Positions 9,694 to 21,800 are shown, numbered from the stretch's first letter. The stretch: 64,000 nt of DNA from Karstenula rhodostoma CBS 690.94 (GCA_010093485.1 MU001504.1:751769-815768); one strand, 5' to 3'. Notes: a model not told the origin generated them from the sequence alone. Made by a program: numbers and translations.

Positions 9694-11100
9694 GGCGGGA
9701 GTGACAAGAACAGACAACCAGAGCTTGGTGTCTTGGGACAAAGCAAGTCAAGAGAACGAGGGAGCAGGACGGCCTGCTATTGCTCTGTTATAGTGCGACA
9801 AGCGTGGCAAGCTTTGACAAGAGTCCACAGGCACGGACTCGGCGGCTGGGCTATATAGACCCTTGCGTCCGGCGTTGCTTTTCAGCGAACTATCCTCTGG
9901 AGGAAAGCGCCAAAAAGCCACAAATTGGAAGAGGGTTGGCGTTAGCTTTGGGATTCGCGGCTCTGGACTGGCTGATACGAAGGTGGGATTGCGTGACGGG
10001 CGAGATTTGCAATAAAACCGCCGGGGCAAGAAGAAAGGCACAGTCGGTGTCGAAGCTTGCGAAGGACTGTAGGATAGCCAACAGCCTCACTGGCTGCAGT
10101 CGTAGCGCAGGGTACGCTTGGAGGAGGGAGTGGTACGGAGGGAAGACCCTTCCATCTCGACGCCTTCAGGACCTCACAGAGAGGCCTGACGAAATTGCCG
10201 CGAAGACACTGCGTAGTTCGGTAGGACTTGTGGGTTTGATGGATGGTCGATGGAGCTACCGGGATCTGCGCGCGGGACGACAGGGATGGGGCAGGCGCGA
10301 TGCGCGAAAGTGCAAACCTCCCGGGCTGCCCGCCAATCATGGCTCCGAGCGGTCGCAATTGCGTGCTTGATGCCGTCGATGTCGTTTTGCAGAGCGGACA
10401 CACAAGCTGAGACCATACACGGTAGCAGTGCAGCAGCCGACAACGGCGACGCTGAGTGCCGCGGAGAAAGCTTGGTCTGGAAGACACGAAGCCCAACACT
10501 ATTGGCGTCGACGCATTGTGCACGGCGTGTCGATAGACCATGCGAATACCGCCATGCCAAGTAGCTGGCTCCTATCGACCCTAGGAACGCATCCGGCGAC
10601 GTGCAGCAATTCATGCGTGGGATCCGGCGTGCAGGGCTGCGTGTCGGCTATCGATTGACGCCATGGTCCAGTGCGTGCGAGTACTGTGTATCTTGTGCTT
10701 GCGAAGCCATGGCCGGTGTCTGTCGTCCTTGCGAAGCCATGGCCGGTGTCTGTCGTCCTTGCGAAGCCTTGGCCAGTGTCTGTCGTCCTGGCGAACCCCT
10801 GGCCAGCGAGGACGGTTGGGTTGGGGAAAGCCTCTTCTGCTTCCCACCAGTCCAGCTCTTGGGACGTGGGCGTCGGACCTGCAATGGAATGTCAGGCATT
10901 GGCATGGCTCGTAGAGAGGTCGTTGCAGCAGTCAGCTACAGCTCGCGGGGAACCGTTTTCTAAAGTATGGGTGAGCAGAGACTTGAATGCGACGAGCCGA
11001 CGCCCGTTGCCAAGCCTACGTACATCTGCGACGTTCCGAGCACGACCACGCCAAACAAACAACAAACAACCAGCAACACCTGCATTCGGCATTGAACGCC
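9694..11100. other. Divergent promoter region between permease and BUB2, 1.4 kb
   Basis: Several overlapping open frames of 150-200 codons exist on both strands, but they contradict one another and show no family or codon signal, as expected in GC-rich DNA. A 30-bp tandem repeat lies at 10698-10810. No RNA gene recognised. A short unrecognised gene between 9950 and 10620 on the minus strand cannot be wholly excluded. Confidence 0.45.
10698..10810. repeat. 30-bp tandem repeat, about 3.8 copies
   Basis: Copies start at 10698, 10728, 10758 and 10788 (partial). The unit contains GCGAAGCCATGGCC and GTGTCTGTCGTC. The first two are identical, the third has two changes and the fourth has diverged and is cut. 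The unit length is a multiple of three, so frames stay open through it on both strands; this alone explains the open frames seen there. Confidence 0.9.
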
Positions 11101-12259
11101 ATGCCGAACCTCGACATGCTGCTGTTAAAGGGGCCCTTCCCGGGCGTTGAAGAGGGTCTCAATGAGCTGCGCTTTGCCATCCTGGCCGACGGCATACCTG
11201 CAAACAGCGAGGGCATGGTTCGTCTCCACTATCATAGCATGCCCCCTCCGGCGCGATAGCCAGACTGCGTGTCGTCCAGACAGTTGCAGCGGTGATGTGT
11301 CTCTTACTAACTATATTGCATGACAGTCGGAACTGCGCATGTACATATGGCTCATCCTTCTTAACACGCCGCCTCTGAAAACCGACGTCTACCTCGACCT
11401 GGTCCGACAAGGCGCGTCGCCGGCCCACGCCAAGATCCAGAACGACACCTTCCGAACCTTCCAAGGCGATCCACTCTTCCGCCGTCGCGTCACGCAGAAC
11501 AGTATCACGCGTGTACTCAACGCCGTCGCGTGGAGGCTCAACGATGCCCATGAAGCACGCGTCAACGGATGGCAGTCGCCGCCGACGCTGTCCGAGTTTG
11601 GGGGCAGTCCCGATACAGCCATCCTGTCCCGCCACTCGCTTGCTGCCAGCGTACGGACGGATGCCTCGACCACCAACGACGCGGAGCAGATTGGCTACGT
11701 ACAGGGCATGAATGTGCTGTGCGGTCCATTCTTGTACGCCGCCCGGAGCGAGGTCGAGGCCTTTACTGGTTTCGAAAGACTCATCACCCAGGAATGTCCG
11801 GGCTACGTGCGAGGATCCATGGAAGGGGTGCACAAGGGGGTCGCTCTGGTGGACCGAGTCCTTCAGGTTGTCGACGAGAAGCTATATGTGCATCTGATGG
11901 GCTACCACATGGAGGCAAAGATATACGCCTTCGCCTCGGTCTTGACCATGTGTGCATGTACCTCACCACTCCCCGAAGTCCTCAAATTGTGGGATTTCCT
12001 GTTCGCCTACGGCCCGCACTTGAACATCCTTTGCATTGTTGCTCAGCTCGTTCTGATGCGAAACGATCTGTTGAACAGCTCTAGGTTTGTCACAGCGTAT
12101 GCTTTGTACTGAAATGCCACTAATCCGCCTCATAGCCCGAACCAAAAATTGCGGAGTTTCCCTGCGTTGAATGCCGGCGCCATTGTGCCCTTGGCTACGG
12201 GCTTTACCAGCAAGATACCCGAAGATATGTACGAGGAGATCGTAAACCACGCCAAATGA
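11101..12259 (+). CDS. BUB2: BUB2-type Rab/Tem1 GTPase-activating protein (TBC domain)
   Basis: Exons 11101-11217, 11327-12084 and 12136-12259 give 332 residues. Bub2, with Bfa1, stimulates GTP hydrolysis by the Tem1-like GTPase at the spindle pole. It thereby holds back mitotic exit or septation until the spindle is placed; the fission yeast counterpart is cdc16. The TBC domain fills almost the whole protein. Visible hallmarks are the arginine finger in QNDTFRTFQGD (around residue 75), the glutamine finger in YVQGMNVL, VLKLWDFLFAYG, and the C-terminal LATGFTSKIPEDMYE. The overall plan follows yeast Bub2 from the first helix to the end. The last splice adds SPNQKLRSFP, which is needed for the family C-terminus. 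Start at 11101 is the best-placed ATG before LDMLLLKGPF. Confidence 0.93.
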
Positions 12260-13403
12260 TTTACGAAGAAAGCAGAAACCAGACAGGCTCATATCAGAAG
12301 AACATGAATTTACGAAGTCACGAACCATCCAAAAAGGATACCACAGCCCTCAGCTGCTGTATGGACAGACAAATGCTAGCCTAAAGCTTGCGGCGTTTGA
12401 TGTATCAGTTATATTGCAGTACACACTCCGGCTGGACCGTGAGCATACTTTTCGAACACACTATCTCTGGCCACTGCCCAAGCCTCATTCGACAGCTTGG
12501 AGGTCCTGAGCGTCGCGTGAACTAAGCGCCTCAATTGCGAAAAGCGTATTATCTGACCCCACAGCCATCATATTCTGCTTGGATGCATTCATTTCGGTAT
12601 CGCCGACCATTATCTCAACCGTGCGTCCATGGCTTCAATCCCTGCACACGGACTTTCCAATGCATCTTGTCGAAATCTTCAATATTGCCACCCGCAGCGC
12701 TACTTTCGTGAACTTGCTCAAAGCCAGAGTGTCGTGTGCACTCCATCTACGCCACATCCGTCAGGCTGTCCGCCCCCCACACGCTCAAGCATAAAGCCAT
12801 TACGAGATCTACTGTGCAGGACAACTCATCCTTGCACAACTCTGACCAGGGTCAATCGAAGCCTCGAAAAGTTCCACTATCTAGACAGATCGAGCACGTC
12901 AAGTAAGCTACAGAGCACGCAAGTATGTGGCTTGGCGGTAGCGCCCCTCCACGGGCACTACCGCAAGCCAGACTGCTGGGATTGGGAAATATCTGCTCTC
13001 CGTTTGGACGAGCGTACGCGAACACGGGGAGCTTGGGGGTAGTTCGATCTAGTTAAGCTTCGTGTATGTATGGAGACTGAGATTGGTAGGTATGCCGCCG
13101 TATGTACATTACATCACGCAGCAGATGCTACCACGCCCCTAGCGCTCGCAGGCAGACGAGATCGATAGTACAACGTAACCAGCTACCTACTGGCCAACAA
13201 CATCACAACATGACCATGACGATCAATGCCAATTTTTCCTTCCAATGAGTCGACCTCATTCGTCTCCTGCGTCCCGCCCGCTAGTCTACACACGCTCATG
13301 CATCGGTAATCTCGTCTGCCTTTTTTTGCATTGTGCCGATCTTTGCTTGTCAGGGTCTTCTCTTGCCCTCCCATACTTAGCCATTTGTACACATTACACA
13401 GAC
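12260..13403. other. Spacer downstream of BUB2, no recognised gene
   Basis: It contains the BUB2 3' end and a strong inverted repeat at 12928-12970. An open frame of about 137 codons at 12629-13042 has a Pro/Ser/Thr-rich, cysteine-containing composition and no recognisable family, and was not called. Confidence 0.4.
12928..12970. repeat. Inverted repeat able to form a 13-bp hairpin
   Basis: The left arm TGGCTTGGCGGTAG and right arm CTACCGCAAGCCA pair over 13 bp with one bulged G, around a 16-nt loop. It could be a structured transcript element or the footprint of a small mobile element. Confidence 0.8.
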
Positions 13404-13745
13404 ATGGACAACGACAACGACAGAATCGCACCTTCGATCAACGCCACGCTACGCGACGAACAACGATTTCTAGCATCATTTTTCGATATGCTACCCGCGC
13501 CCCGAACGCATTGCACATGCCCGCCTTTCATAAATCTGAATTTGGATGACCACCTCGGAGCAGAGCATCCATTTGGACAGCCTCTGCGCAGGTCCGAGAT
13601 AAGGTCGCAGACAGAGACGGGATCCTTCAGCTTAGCGCAAAATCGTGCCATAGTCGGCGTGTATGACGAGCGTGCGATCGCCGATACTAGGGACGGTGAG
13701 TTTTATATGGCTACGACTTTGATGGAGTGCTGGAGCACGGTATGA
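13404..13745 (+). CDS. Hypothetical protein, 113 residues
   Basis: Single open frame from an ATG at 13404 in a reasonable context (AGACATGGACAACG) to a TGA at 13745. The product is hydrophilic and acidic at its start (MDNDNDR), with an LRDEQRFLASFFDML helix-like stretch, a THCTCPP cysteine pair and a C-terminal MECWSTV. No signal peptide, transmembrane helix or known domain is visible. It is convergent with the F-box gene. Composition is plausible for a real protein, but short open frames of this length also occur by chance here, so this is a tentative call. Confidence 0.3.
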   Translation: MDNDNDRIAPSINATLRDEQRFLASFFDMLPAPRTHCTCPPFINLNLDDHLGAEHPFGQPLRRSEIRSQTETGSFSLAQNRAIVGVYDERAIADTRDGEFYMATTLMECWSTV

Positions 13746-14124
13746 AGGGCGCGGTCGGGCAGGTCTGCAGCAGGTGTCTCCGACAGAGCCGGACGCCTGG
13801 CTCATGATCCAGCAGTAGAGTCGCACAGTCGTTACTTTATCAGTAATATCGCTCAGTGTTGTCGTTCATAGACGCACGTTCTCATTGACTTCGTTTGGCA
13901 AATTGACTTGATCAAACACAACAGTAACTTCCCAACCGCCTTAACAAATCCCGTCACCAACTTTCCTTGGCGTTTCCTTGGACCATTCATAATTCCTCGA
14001 CAGATCCACATGCACTGGTTCAAACCTTCAATACCATGAAACCTCAGCTCCACGCAGACCTAGCTGTTTTGTTCTCCACCTAGACGTAGTTGATCTCTCA
14101 GCATGAGGTAAAAAGGCTTGGATA
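13746..14124. other. Spacer between two convergent reading frames
   Basis: Nothing recognisable apart from presumed 3' ends. Short minus-strand open frames overlap the end of the F-box gene in another frame. Confidence 0.4.
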
Positions 14125-15501
14125 TCACCCCGCGCGGTACACTGTCCTCCCCAAGTTCCAGAGTACAGAACTCCTTGAAATAAGGAACTTGACGGCTGCT
14201 TCTCTACATCCAGTAACAGAGTATTGCTGGAACGGTACATCATCTGACAAGGACAAGTGTAGATGACGCAGTTTTCGGCCCGCTTGCTTGTTGCCTGCAA
14301 TCACCGCCACGATGCTCTCCATGCACCGTGTCTCAGCCACCTCCGTGGTCTCGTCGTAGCGGAGGCTCAAGACTTCCAGTCCAATGGGCAAACATTGGGT
14401 GATACCAGGAGCCAGAACCATGGCATCGGCAGGTACACGTATGTGTTTTAGTTTATCGAAGGCGGCGAACGAACCCAGGGTGCCAATCTGCCAGGCATAG
14501 ACTGGGTACAACCGGGCAGCCACTCCCAATTGCACCCTGTTCACTACGTAGGCAATCGTGAGTGTTTTGAGTGAGTGCTCTTGGGTCCGGAGGGCGTCCC
14601 CAATGCCGGCCCACGAGTGCGGGGCCCATCCGTTTCTAGGATGAGATCCGGGAAGCGGTGGGACCGACATCATGGCTTCGTACATGTAATGGAAGATCTC
14701 GAGGGCTTTGCAGGATTCCACGAGAAGAGAAACGACCTTCCAATGAAGAAAAGTGTTCCGGAGAACAAGCTTCTTCAGATTCGATGACTTCAACTCGCAA
14801 TCCCAATTGTAGGGAAACTGTGTCTCGATGAATCCTTGAAGGTGCAGCTCTTCGATGCGTGGAAGTTTGAGGATCGGTACGAAATTATCTAGGCGTATCC
14901 ATCCTGCAGAAACCGGAGAAAAGCGAATATTAAGAACCCTTAAGTGACGGAAGGGTTGATCCTCGGGCTGGATAAGCGTGCCAGCCATACATACCAGATG
15001 AACCCAGTAAGGGAGGCTTTCACGGTGCATGTCCACGGCACGGCCAGAAAAATCGTCGATGCATAGCTCTTCCACGTTTACGGCGGAAAGGAAGAGCGTT
15101 ACAAGAGACTCGAGCTCTCGTTCGGTCGCTCGATCATGGATGGCTGCCAGCTGCTCATTCAGTACCAGGGTGCGCGGGGCCCTGCCCTGGACCCTCTGGT
15201 ACTTCATAGGTCTAGTGAAGGCATACCTGAAATGGATCTTCTTCACCATTTCGGCCAGTGTGTCATCTTCGTCTATCCGGGAGGTGAACGCTACGCGAGC
15301 CTTGTGGGACATGCTTGGATCGATGCCCATCGCATAGATCAGAGGCATTGCGATGCATGAGAGATTGCGGTTCACCATTCCGAGGCTGAACAAGTCCTTT
15401 CTTTGCAGGTATTTTGCAATACACACCCGTAGTTCATCTGGCAGAGCTACGAGGCATGCTTGCGGGTTCTTGGATGGATGGGCAGCAGGATGGCCATTCA
15501 T
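14125..15501 (-). CDS. F-box protein with leucine-rich C-terminal part
   Basis: Uninterrupted frame of 458 residues. The N-terminal F-box (about residues 18-60) reads ALPDELRVCIAKYLQRKDL then FSLGMVNRNLSCIAMPLIY, fitting the LPxEL...I..YL...DL...VN/CR pattern that binds Skp1 in an SCF ubiquitin ligase. The rest is about 400 residues with repeated beta-strand/leucine segments such as HLRVLNIRF, IEELHLQGF, LKKLVLRN, LEVLSLRYDE and LRHLHLSL, resembling irregular LRRs that would hold the substrate. Such single-exon F-box/LRR proteins are expanded and variable in moulds; the target is unknown. The start chosen is the first true ATG (MNGHPAA) in frame. Confidence 0.8.
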   Translation of the reverse strand: MNGHPAAHPSKNPQACLVALPDELRVCIAKYLQRKDLFSLGMVNRNLSCIAMPLIYAMGIDPSMSHKARVAFTSRIDEDDTLAEMVKKIHFRYAFTRPMKYQRVQGRAPRTLVLNEQLAAIHDRATERELESLVTLFLSAVNVEELCIDDFSGRAVDMHRESLPYWVHLVCMAGTLIQPEDQPFRHLRVLNIRFSPVSAGWIRLDNFVPILKLPRIEELHLQGFIETQFPYNWDCELKSSNLKKLVLRNTFLHWKVVSLLVESCKALEIFHYMYEAMMSVPPLPGSHPRNGWAPHSWAGIGDALRTQEHSLKTLTIAYVVNRVQLGVAARLYPVYAWQIGTLGSFAAFDKLKHIRVPADAMVLAPGITQCLPIGLEVLSLRYDETTEVAETRCMESIVAVIAGNKQAGRKLRHLHLSLSDDVPFQQYSVTGCREAAVKFLISRSSVLWNLGRTVYRAG

Positions 15502-16607
15502 GCCTAGGTCTGTTCTGCGTATCACTTTCGATCCTGGGTAATCTGGGGCGATCCTCCCCGTGGGAGTAGCTGAGACAGTCGAATCCTTTGCACTGTGGCC
15601 CGTTAGTTTGATCGTGCGACTGCTCCAATTGTAACATCAACCTACCTGCTATTGAACGCCATGATGCAACTGCAAATCTCGGACTCGTGTGTGTTGTCTA
15701 CTGATAAATGTGAGGCGCGTATGACGAGTATTGGTGCCGCACACAAAGGGTCCAAGGCGGTTGAGGGATCGATTACAGGTGAAGACTACAATGTTATCAG
15801 CGGCACGCTGAACACTGGCTTACATCACCATTGGCTCACCTCAACATTGGCTCGTGCACAACGACAGCCTGGGCTGAAGAGCGTGCGTGATGCCTAGAGG
15901 TGAATGACAGGTGTGGGGCTTCGCGCGTGGTGCCCAGTCCTGCCAGTTGTGGAATGACCACAAACTTGAGGATGAGTCAGCGGGCTCCAGGCCCGAAGGT
16001 TGATAAATCACATTCGAAAGCATAGTAGAACGAAACGGGTAGGTCTCAGTGCCATTGTAAAACGTGGTAAGCTAATCGACTAGTATTCGATGGGTCAACG
16101 AGACTCTTGTTGGCAAAGGATAGAGCGAGTCACAAAGAGACAAACATGCGTGTGAAGACATACCTGGGCGAGAGGGATGGACCATGCGGATTTCGGACCA
16201 TATGAGGACGAAATAATGGCGCGATACGTAAACAAAACAATAAGATGGAGGAAGGGGCGATTAGTCCAGAGGGAAGCTATGAGGCGAGCACTTGCTTTGT
16301 GGGGAAGGCGCGTCTCAGACCCGAGTCCGGTGCGTGGCTGAAACAAGCAGTGCATTCGTACTTCGACGTCCAATGTGATGGATGCTCTAGGGACCAGGTG
16401 CAGATTGCTTCCATATCAACACTTCAATTTGAGCCGACTTGCATGCTACTGAACGCCAGGCGCCGACATATGGAGGTATCACAACCCAAACCCAAACACA
16501 AAACCGACCCAGCGTATGTAGCTTGTGTACAAACTTTCGCACTTTCTTCCCGCATTCACAAATACTCCACACAACACGCACCTCGAGCGCATCCGAATGT
16601 CAGACTC
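15502..16607. other. Spacer, promoter of the F-box gene and 3' flank of the LMBD1 homologue
   Basis: No credible gene. Short open frames on both strands lack family resemblance or plausible start context. Confidence 0.45.
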
Positions 16608-18424
16608 TTAACTCCTCTCTCCGTTGGTATCCGTCGTTCCGTAGGTCCTCTTGCCCCTTCCAGTGATGTCCTGCCAAGTAGCGTTGAACCTTCGACCGGT
16701 GCTCGCAAGCAAGCCCTCTTCTTCCTCCTCCTCCAGGTCGCGGTCGATCTGCTCCTGGTCCAACCTAGGAGTCTTGAACAGTGTGGTGAGGAAGACAATG
16801 AGGTAAACGCCCAAGAAAGCAAATTGGGCCCAGAACAGCACGACGCCAAAGAACGGGAAGTTGATGGTCACGCGGTTGATGAAGGTGCTAAGGACACTGG
16901 GCGTGCAAACATCCTTGGCGTAGTGGTTAGTAGCCGTCTCTGTGCATGGTTTGATATCGGCTGGGAAATTCTTGCAGCTCGGCCGCGCGCCCGCGATCAG
17001 TGGTTGGCGGTCGCAGAAGGTTTGAGGACCGAAGGTGGCATATTGAGGCGCGACGACCATGGCGACGGAGTAGTTGATGGCGAGAACAATAAGATTCAGG
17101 AGGACAGTAGCCAGTAGCAGAGCCTGAGGAGAAGTATGACCCTTGCGGATCTTGAAGATTGTGAGCCAGAGGAAGCGAATGCCGACGGCTCCGATGCCAA
17201 CGACGGAAGAGCAGAAGAAGAACAAGACGAGCAGCAGGAACAGGACGTAGTCGACGGGGAAAACCTTGGAAGACTTGACCAGGATCCAGTTCAGCGGCTG
17301 AAAGATGTTGATGTGACCCAGAATGTACCCACAACCAGCCTTGCAGATGGAGTTCTTGGCCTTGTCAATGCCTGTGATGAGCATGCTGGCGAAGATGAGG
17401 AGCGCAAGCACCACCAGGAGAAGACCTCCAATAAGCTTCAACGGACGGAAGACGGCCTCGATCTTTATCCAGCTCTTGACAAGCCAGTGTCTATCCTCTC
17501 CGTTGGACTCGGCAGCGAGGCGCTCACGGCGGATGAGTGTCCGCTCCTCACGGACCAAAGCTTCCAGTTCGCGTCGATCACGTGGGTCTAGTCCGCCATG
17601 GCGACCCTCACCGCGACCCTCGAGCTGTCTCTGGCGTTCGCGGTTGGACTCAAGTTGCGAGGCAGTATTCGCGGCCAGTGCCGGAGCAGAAACGGATGGA
17701 GCTGACTTGATCATGGCAACAGGAAGGAGCGCAAGACCGGCGCCAGTATACAGTACGTAGAGGATGGTTCCAATAAGCATCAAAAGACCAAGTGCAAAGG
17801 ACAGAGCGCGCTCGCCATCTTAGATTTGTTAGTCAGGCACGCAACTGCATGCGATGGCGACTTACGATTTTCAGCCAGAAGATGCTTGAAGTAGTCGAGG
17901 TCCAGACGGTCGTCGCCCTTTGCTTGTTTTGCGAACGGGACGAAGAATCCAATGAGGAAGATGATGACTACGAAGACGATGAAGGCAATGGTGTACTTGA
18001 AGGCACCCCAGAATCTCTGTCCGGCAGTCTGCTCGCCATGTTCGGCAGCATCCTCGTCGTATTCCTCGTACCAGAAGTAAGTAAAAGGTACGACGAGCAG
18101 GCACAGCACGGCATCGAGCGAGTACAAGGTGTAGTAGACGATCTTCAGGGTGTAGAGGATACTATCGACGCGCTCGGGCGTCGCCCAGTCCTTCTTTCGG
18201 CCTTGACTAGAGAGCGACGTGGACGAGACGAGGGCGATGTCGACGGGCATGAGCAGCACCGTCGCCAGGAGGACGCTGGTGGTGAAGATGCATATCGTGG
18301 TGACGGAAGCGGCACGGTCTCGGGGCGTCTGGTAGAGGAAGACGAAGACGGAGGCGACTGCAAGCAGGAGGACGATTGCGACGGCGTATGCGACCCAGAT
18401 CAAGCTGGTCTGTATGAGTGCCAT
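16608..18424 (-). CDS. LMBD1/LMBR1-type membrane protein (probable lysosomal cobalamin transporter family)
   Basis: Exons 17866-18424 and 16608-17818 with a 47-nt intron; 589 residues. The protein has about nine hydrophobic segments. The N-terminal block contains a [20 protein letters not shown] helix, the conserved [12 protein letters not shown] and [26 protein letters not shown] long charged cytoplasmic loop (about residues 220-300, [10 protein letters not shown]... [11 protein letters not shown]) is typical of LMBR1 proteins. Later helices include [20 protein letters not shown] and the C-terminal tail has a run of Glu. Vertebrate LMBRD1 works in lysosomal cobalamin export. Fungi generally do not use B12, so the fungal role, probably vacuolar or signalling-related, remains open. 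Divergent from CFT1, with 429 bp between the start codons. Confidence 0.88.
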
Positions 18425-18853
18425 GATGGCGGAGCTCCAGCAGCACCGGGGTTGATCTCTGTACGGGGGGAGTCAGGGCTTTGCCTTGTCGATCGAAGCT
18501 TCGGCAATGCTCTGGAAGCTGGCCTTTTGGAGAAGCAGCAGCGTGGGTCACGTCGAGGGAAGGACAGACGCGAAACAAGGAAGACGGGCGTGTCGGAACA
18601 TTACGTAGGGATGATCGACGACACTGCAGCAAGCAGCGCAAACATGGCCCAAGCTTCCTTCTGGATGCGCCAGCGCTACGCTGCATCAGGGCTGCGTGCT
18701 TGGCGTGGAGCTTTCATTGAGACGCGAGGCCATCGCCGCAGCCAGACGGTAGAACGCGCATTGCTGCCCACGTCCGCGCCCGCCTCACTCGACCTCGCCC
18801 GCGCCTCCCCGGCATGACGAGCAGCGGGACTGCGACACCCCCTCCACCACGAC
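18425..18853. promoter_or_regulatory. Shared divergent promoter of the LMBD1 homologue and CFT1
   Basis: The two ATGs face away from each other with 429 bp between them, so both core promoters must lie here. The CFT1 side is very C-rich. No clear TATA box was found. Confidence 0.5.
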
Positions 18854-21800
18854 ATGCAGTGCTATACTGACATCGCCCCGCCGACGGCCGTCAGCCATGC
18901 CGTCCACCTTCCTTTCATCGCGCCGAGGGCGCACAATCTGGCCGTCGCCAGGAACTCGCTGCTGCAGATCTTCGAGCTCAAGTCGACGGTGACGGGCGCC
19001 GCCGCGAGCGACGACGCGACGGAGAACGCCGGCCCGCTGCTGGACACCGAGGCGGTGGACCTGCCCCTGCAGCGGACAGAGAACACAGCCAAGCTGGTGC
19101 TGGTGGGCGAGTATCCCCTCGCCGGCACCGTGCTGTCGCTGGCGAGGGTGAAGGTGCTCAATACAAAGTCAAAGGCGGAGGCGTTGCTTGTGGCTTTTCG
19201 AGACGCAAAGCTCAGCTTAGTGGAATGGGACCCGGAGACGTACAACCTCCATACCATATCAATACACTACTATGAGAATCCAGACTTGCCTGGGATATCG
19301 CCCTGGTCCACTGAGCTCAAAGACACGTATAACTTCTTGACGGCAGATCCCACCAACAGATGCGCTGCCCTCAAGTTCGGCGTGCACAACCTTGCCATTC
19401 TGCCCTTCAGCCAGCGCGACGTGTTCGACGAGGAAGATGACTTTGACCTGGATGCCCAAAAGGACACCAGAATGCAAGATGCGAACGGCACTGAGCCCGA
19501 GCAAAAGACGCCCTACTCTGCCTCCTTTGTGCTGCCTCTCACCTCCCTCGACCCGACCTTGACCCATCCTGTGCACCTCGCCTTCTTGCACGAGTCCCGC
19601 GAACCCACCTTTGGTATCATCGCCTCGTCAAAAGCCACCGCGCCTTCTTTGCTCCCCGAACGGAAAGACCACCTCACTTACACCGTCTTCTCTCTCGACC
19701 TCGGAGACAAGTCGTCCACCACACTCCACACCGTGCAAGGACTGCCCTACGACCTCACAAGCGTCATACCCCTGCCGTCACCAATTGGTGGAGCTTTGCT
19801 GCTCGGAAACAATGAGATCATACACGTCGACGTGGCTGGAAAGGCGACCGGAGTGGCCGTGAATGAATTCGCAAAGTCAAGCACCACCTTCTCTTTGAAA
19901 GATCAAACGGACCTTGCTCTACATCTCGAAGGCTGCAGCATCGAGCTCTTGTCACAGGACTCCGGCGACGTGCTCATCATCTTGAACGATGGCAGACTCC
20001 TCACCCTGACATTCACGCTTGATGGTCGGACTGTGTCAGGAATGACCGTCCAACGCGTCGCTGCGGAACATGGCGGCCAAGTGCTGAAGTCGGCAGCATC
20101 GTGCATATCGAACCTGGGGCGTGGAAGGATCTTCGTTGGCAGTGAAGACGGCGACTCTGTCCTCCTAGGCTGGCAAGCTGCAGGTAAAACCGGATCGCTG
20201 GGCGGGAAGGCGTTAGAAGTCGCAACGGATGACGATATGGACGTTGAAGAGGACGAAGAGGTTGACGACCTCGACGATGATCTATACAACGACACGGCAC
20301 CAGCTGTGAAAAAGATCACTGCGGCCGCTGCCGAGCCCACCGCTCCAGGCAGCTACACGTTTAGGATACACGATACTTTGCCAAGTATCGCACCGATAAA
20401 GGATGTCATCTTGCACACGGATGCTGCAGCGCAGTACCATACGACTGGCGAAATTATGGTCGCTTGCGGACGAGGTGCGGCTGGGAACATCACTGCCCTC
20501 AACCGTGAAATCAATCTTACCAATCTTGCTCAGATTGACTTGCCATCTGCAAAGGGCCTGTGGGCTGTGCATGCAAGGAAGCAAGCACCTGGCGGCATTA
20601 CAGCTGATTTCGGTGAAGACACGGAGGCTAACTTCTCTGTGGACGCTGATTATGATCAGTATTTGGTTGTCAGCAAAACCGATGAAGATGGCAGTGAGAA
20701 CACAGTCGTATACGAAGTCAGTGGCAAAGAGCTCGAAGAGACCAGCAAAGGCGACTTTGAAAGAGAAGAAGGCTCAACCCTAAGTGTTGGTACGCTCGCG
20801 AAAGGGACCAAGATTGTCCAGATCATGCAAAGCGAGGCCAGGACTTATGACTCTGGTAAGCTCGGTAATCACAGTATTGTTCCCCATCCCATCTAACTCG
20901 TGGACAGAGTTGAACATGGAGCAAATCATCACCATGGAGGATGAAGAGGGCAACGAAGGACTCCGTATCATCAACGCAACCTTCGCGGATCCATATATGC
21001 TCATTTTGAGGGACAACTCCAGCGCCAAACTGTACCAAGCGAGCGGCGACGGCGAAGTGGAGGAAGTTGAAGCCGATGGGCTTACTTCGACACAGTGGCT
21101 GTCTGCGTCCCTATACAAATCTTCAGCTTCTGGTGAAATCTATGCATTCCTCTTGACGCACCAAGGCGGCCTGCATGTAAGTTTCGATTCCAAGCGCCGG
21201 CGCCGGTGAATGCCGGCTTACATGAACAGGTCTTTGCAACATCCGACATGAGCAAGCCAGCATATGTTGCTGAAGGTCTAGCTTTCCTCCCTCCATTCCT
21301 CACTGCAGATTATTATCCGAAACGAAACACGTCCAAGGCCACCATCACCGAGATCATAGCGGCCGACATTGGCGACTCAACGTCGCGATTGCCACACCTG
21401 ATCGTAAGATCGCCTTGCCTCCACAGAGTAGACTCGCGCTGACCAACAGGTTCGTAACTCTACCGACGATCTTATAATATACAAGGCCTTCCACTATCCT
21501 GCTAGATCAGGCTCTGATCCCTGGACGACCAACCTGAGATGGATCAAGCTGTCCCAACAGCACCTTCCAAAATACACAGACGAGTTGGATGCGTCAGACG
21601 ATGAAGCTGGATTACGAAACACTCTAGTAGCCTTAGATGACGTATGCGGGTATAGCACAGTGTTCCAGAAAGGCACATCTCCTGCCTTTATCCTCAAGGA
21701 AGCTTCCAGCGCACCCCGCGTTATTGGCTTGCATGGTAAAGCCGTCAAGGGACTAACCCGATTCAACACATCTGCATGCCAGAAGGGCATTGCGTATCTC

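Noticed and set aside
9942..10614. Overlapping minus-strand frames of 146 and 199 codons upstream of the sulfate permease
   Set aside because: They overlap each other and plus-strand frames of similar size. No splice plan, domain or start context favours one of them. GC-rich spacer explains them.
17792..18817. 341-codon plus-strand open frame opposite the LMBD1 homologue
   Set aside because: It overlaps the N-terminal membrane exon antisense, is Glu/Asp/Gly-rich as the mirror of hydrophobic codons, and has no family resemblance. The 290-codon frame at 16245-17117 is rejected for the same reason.
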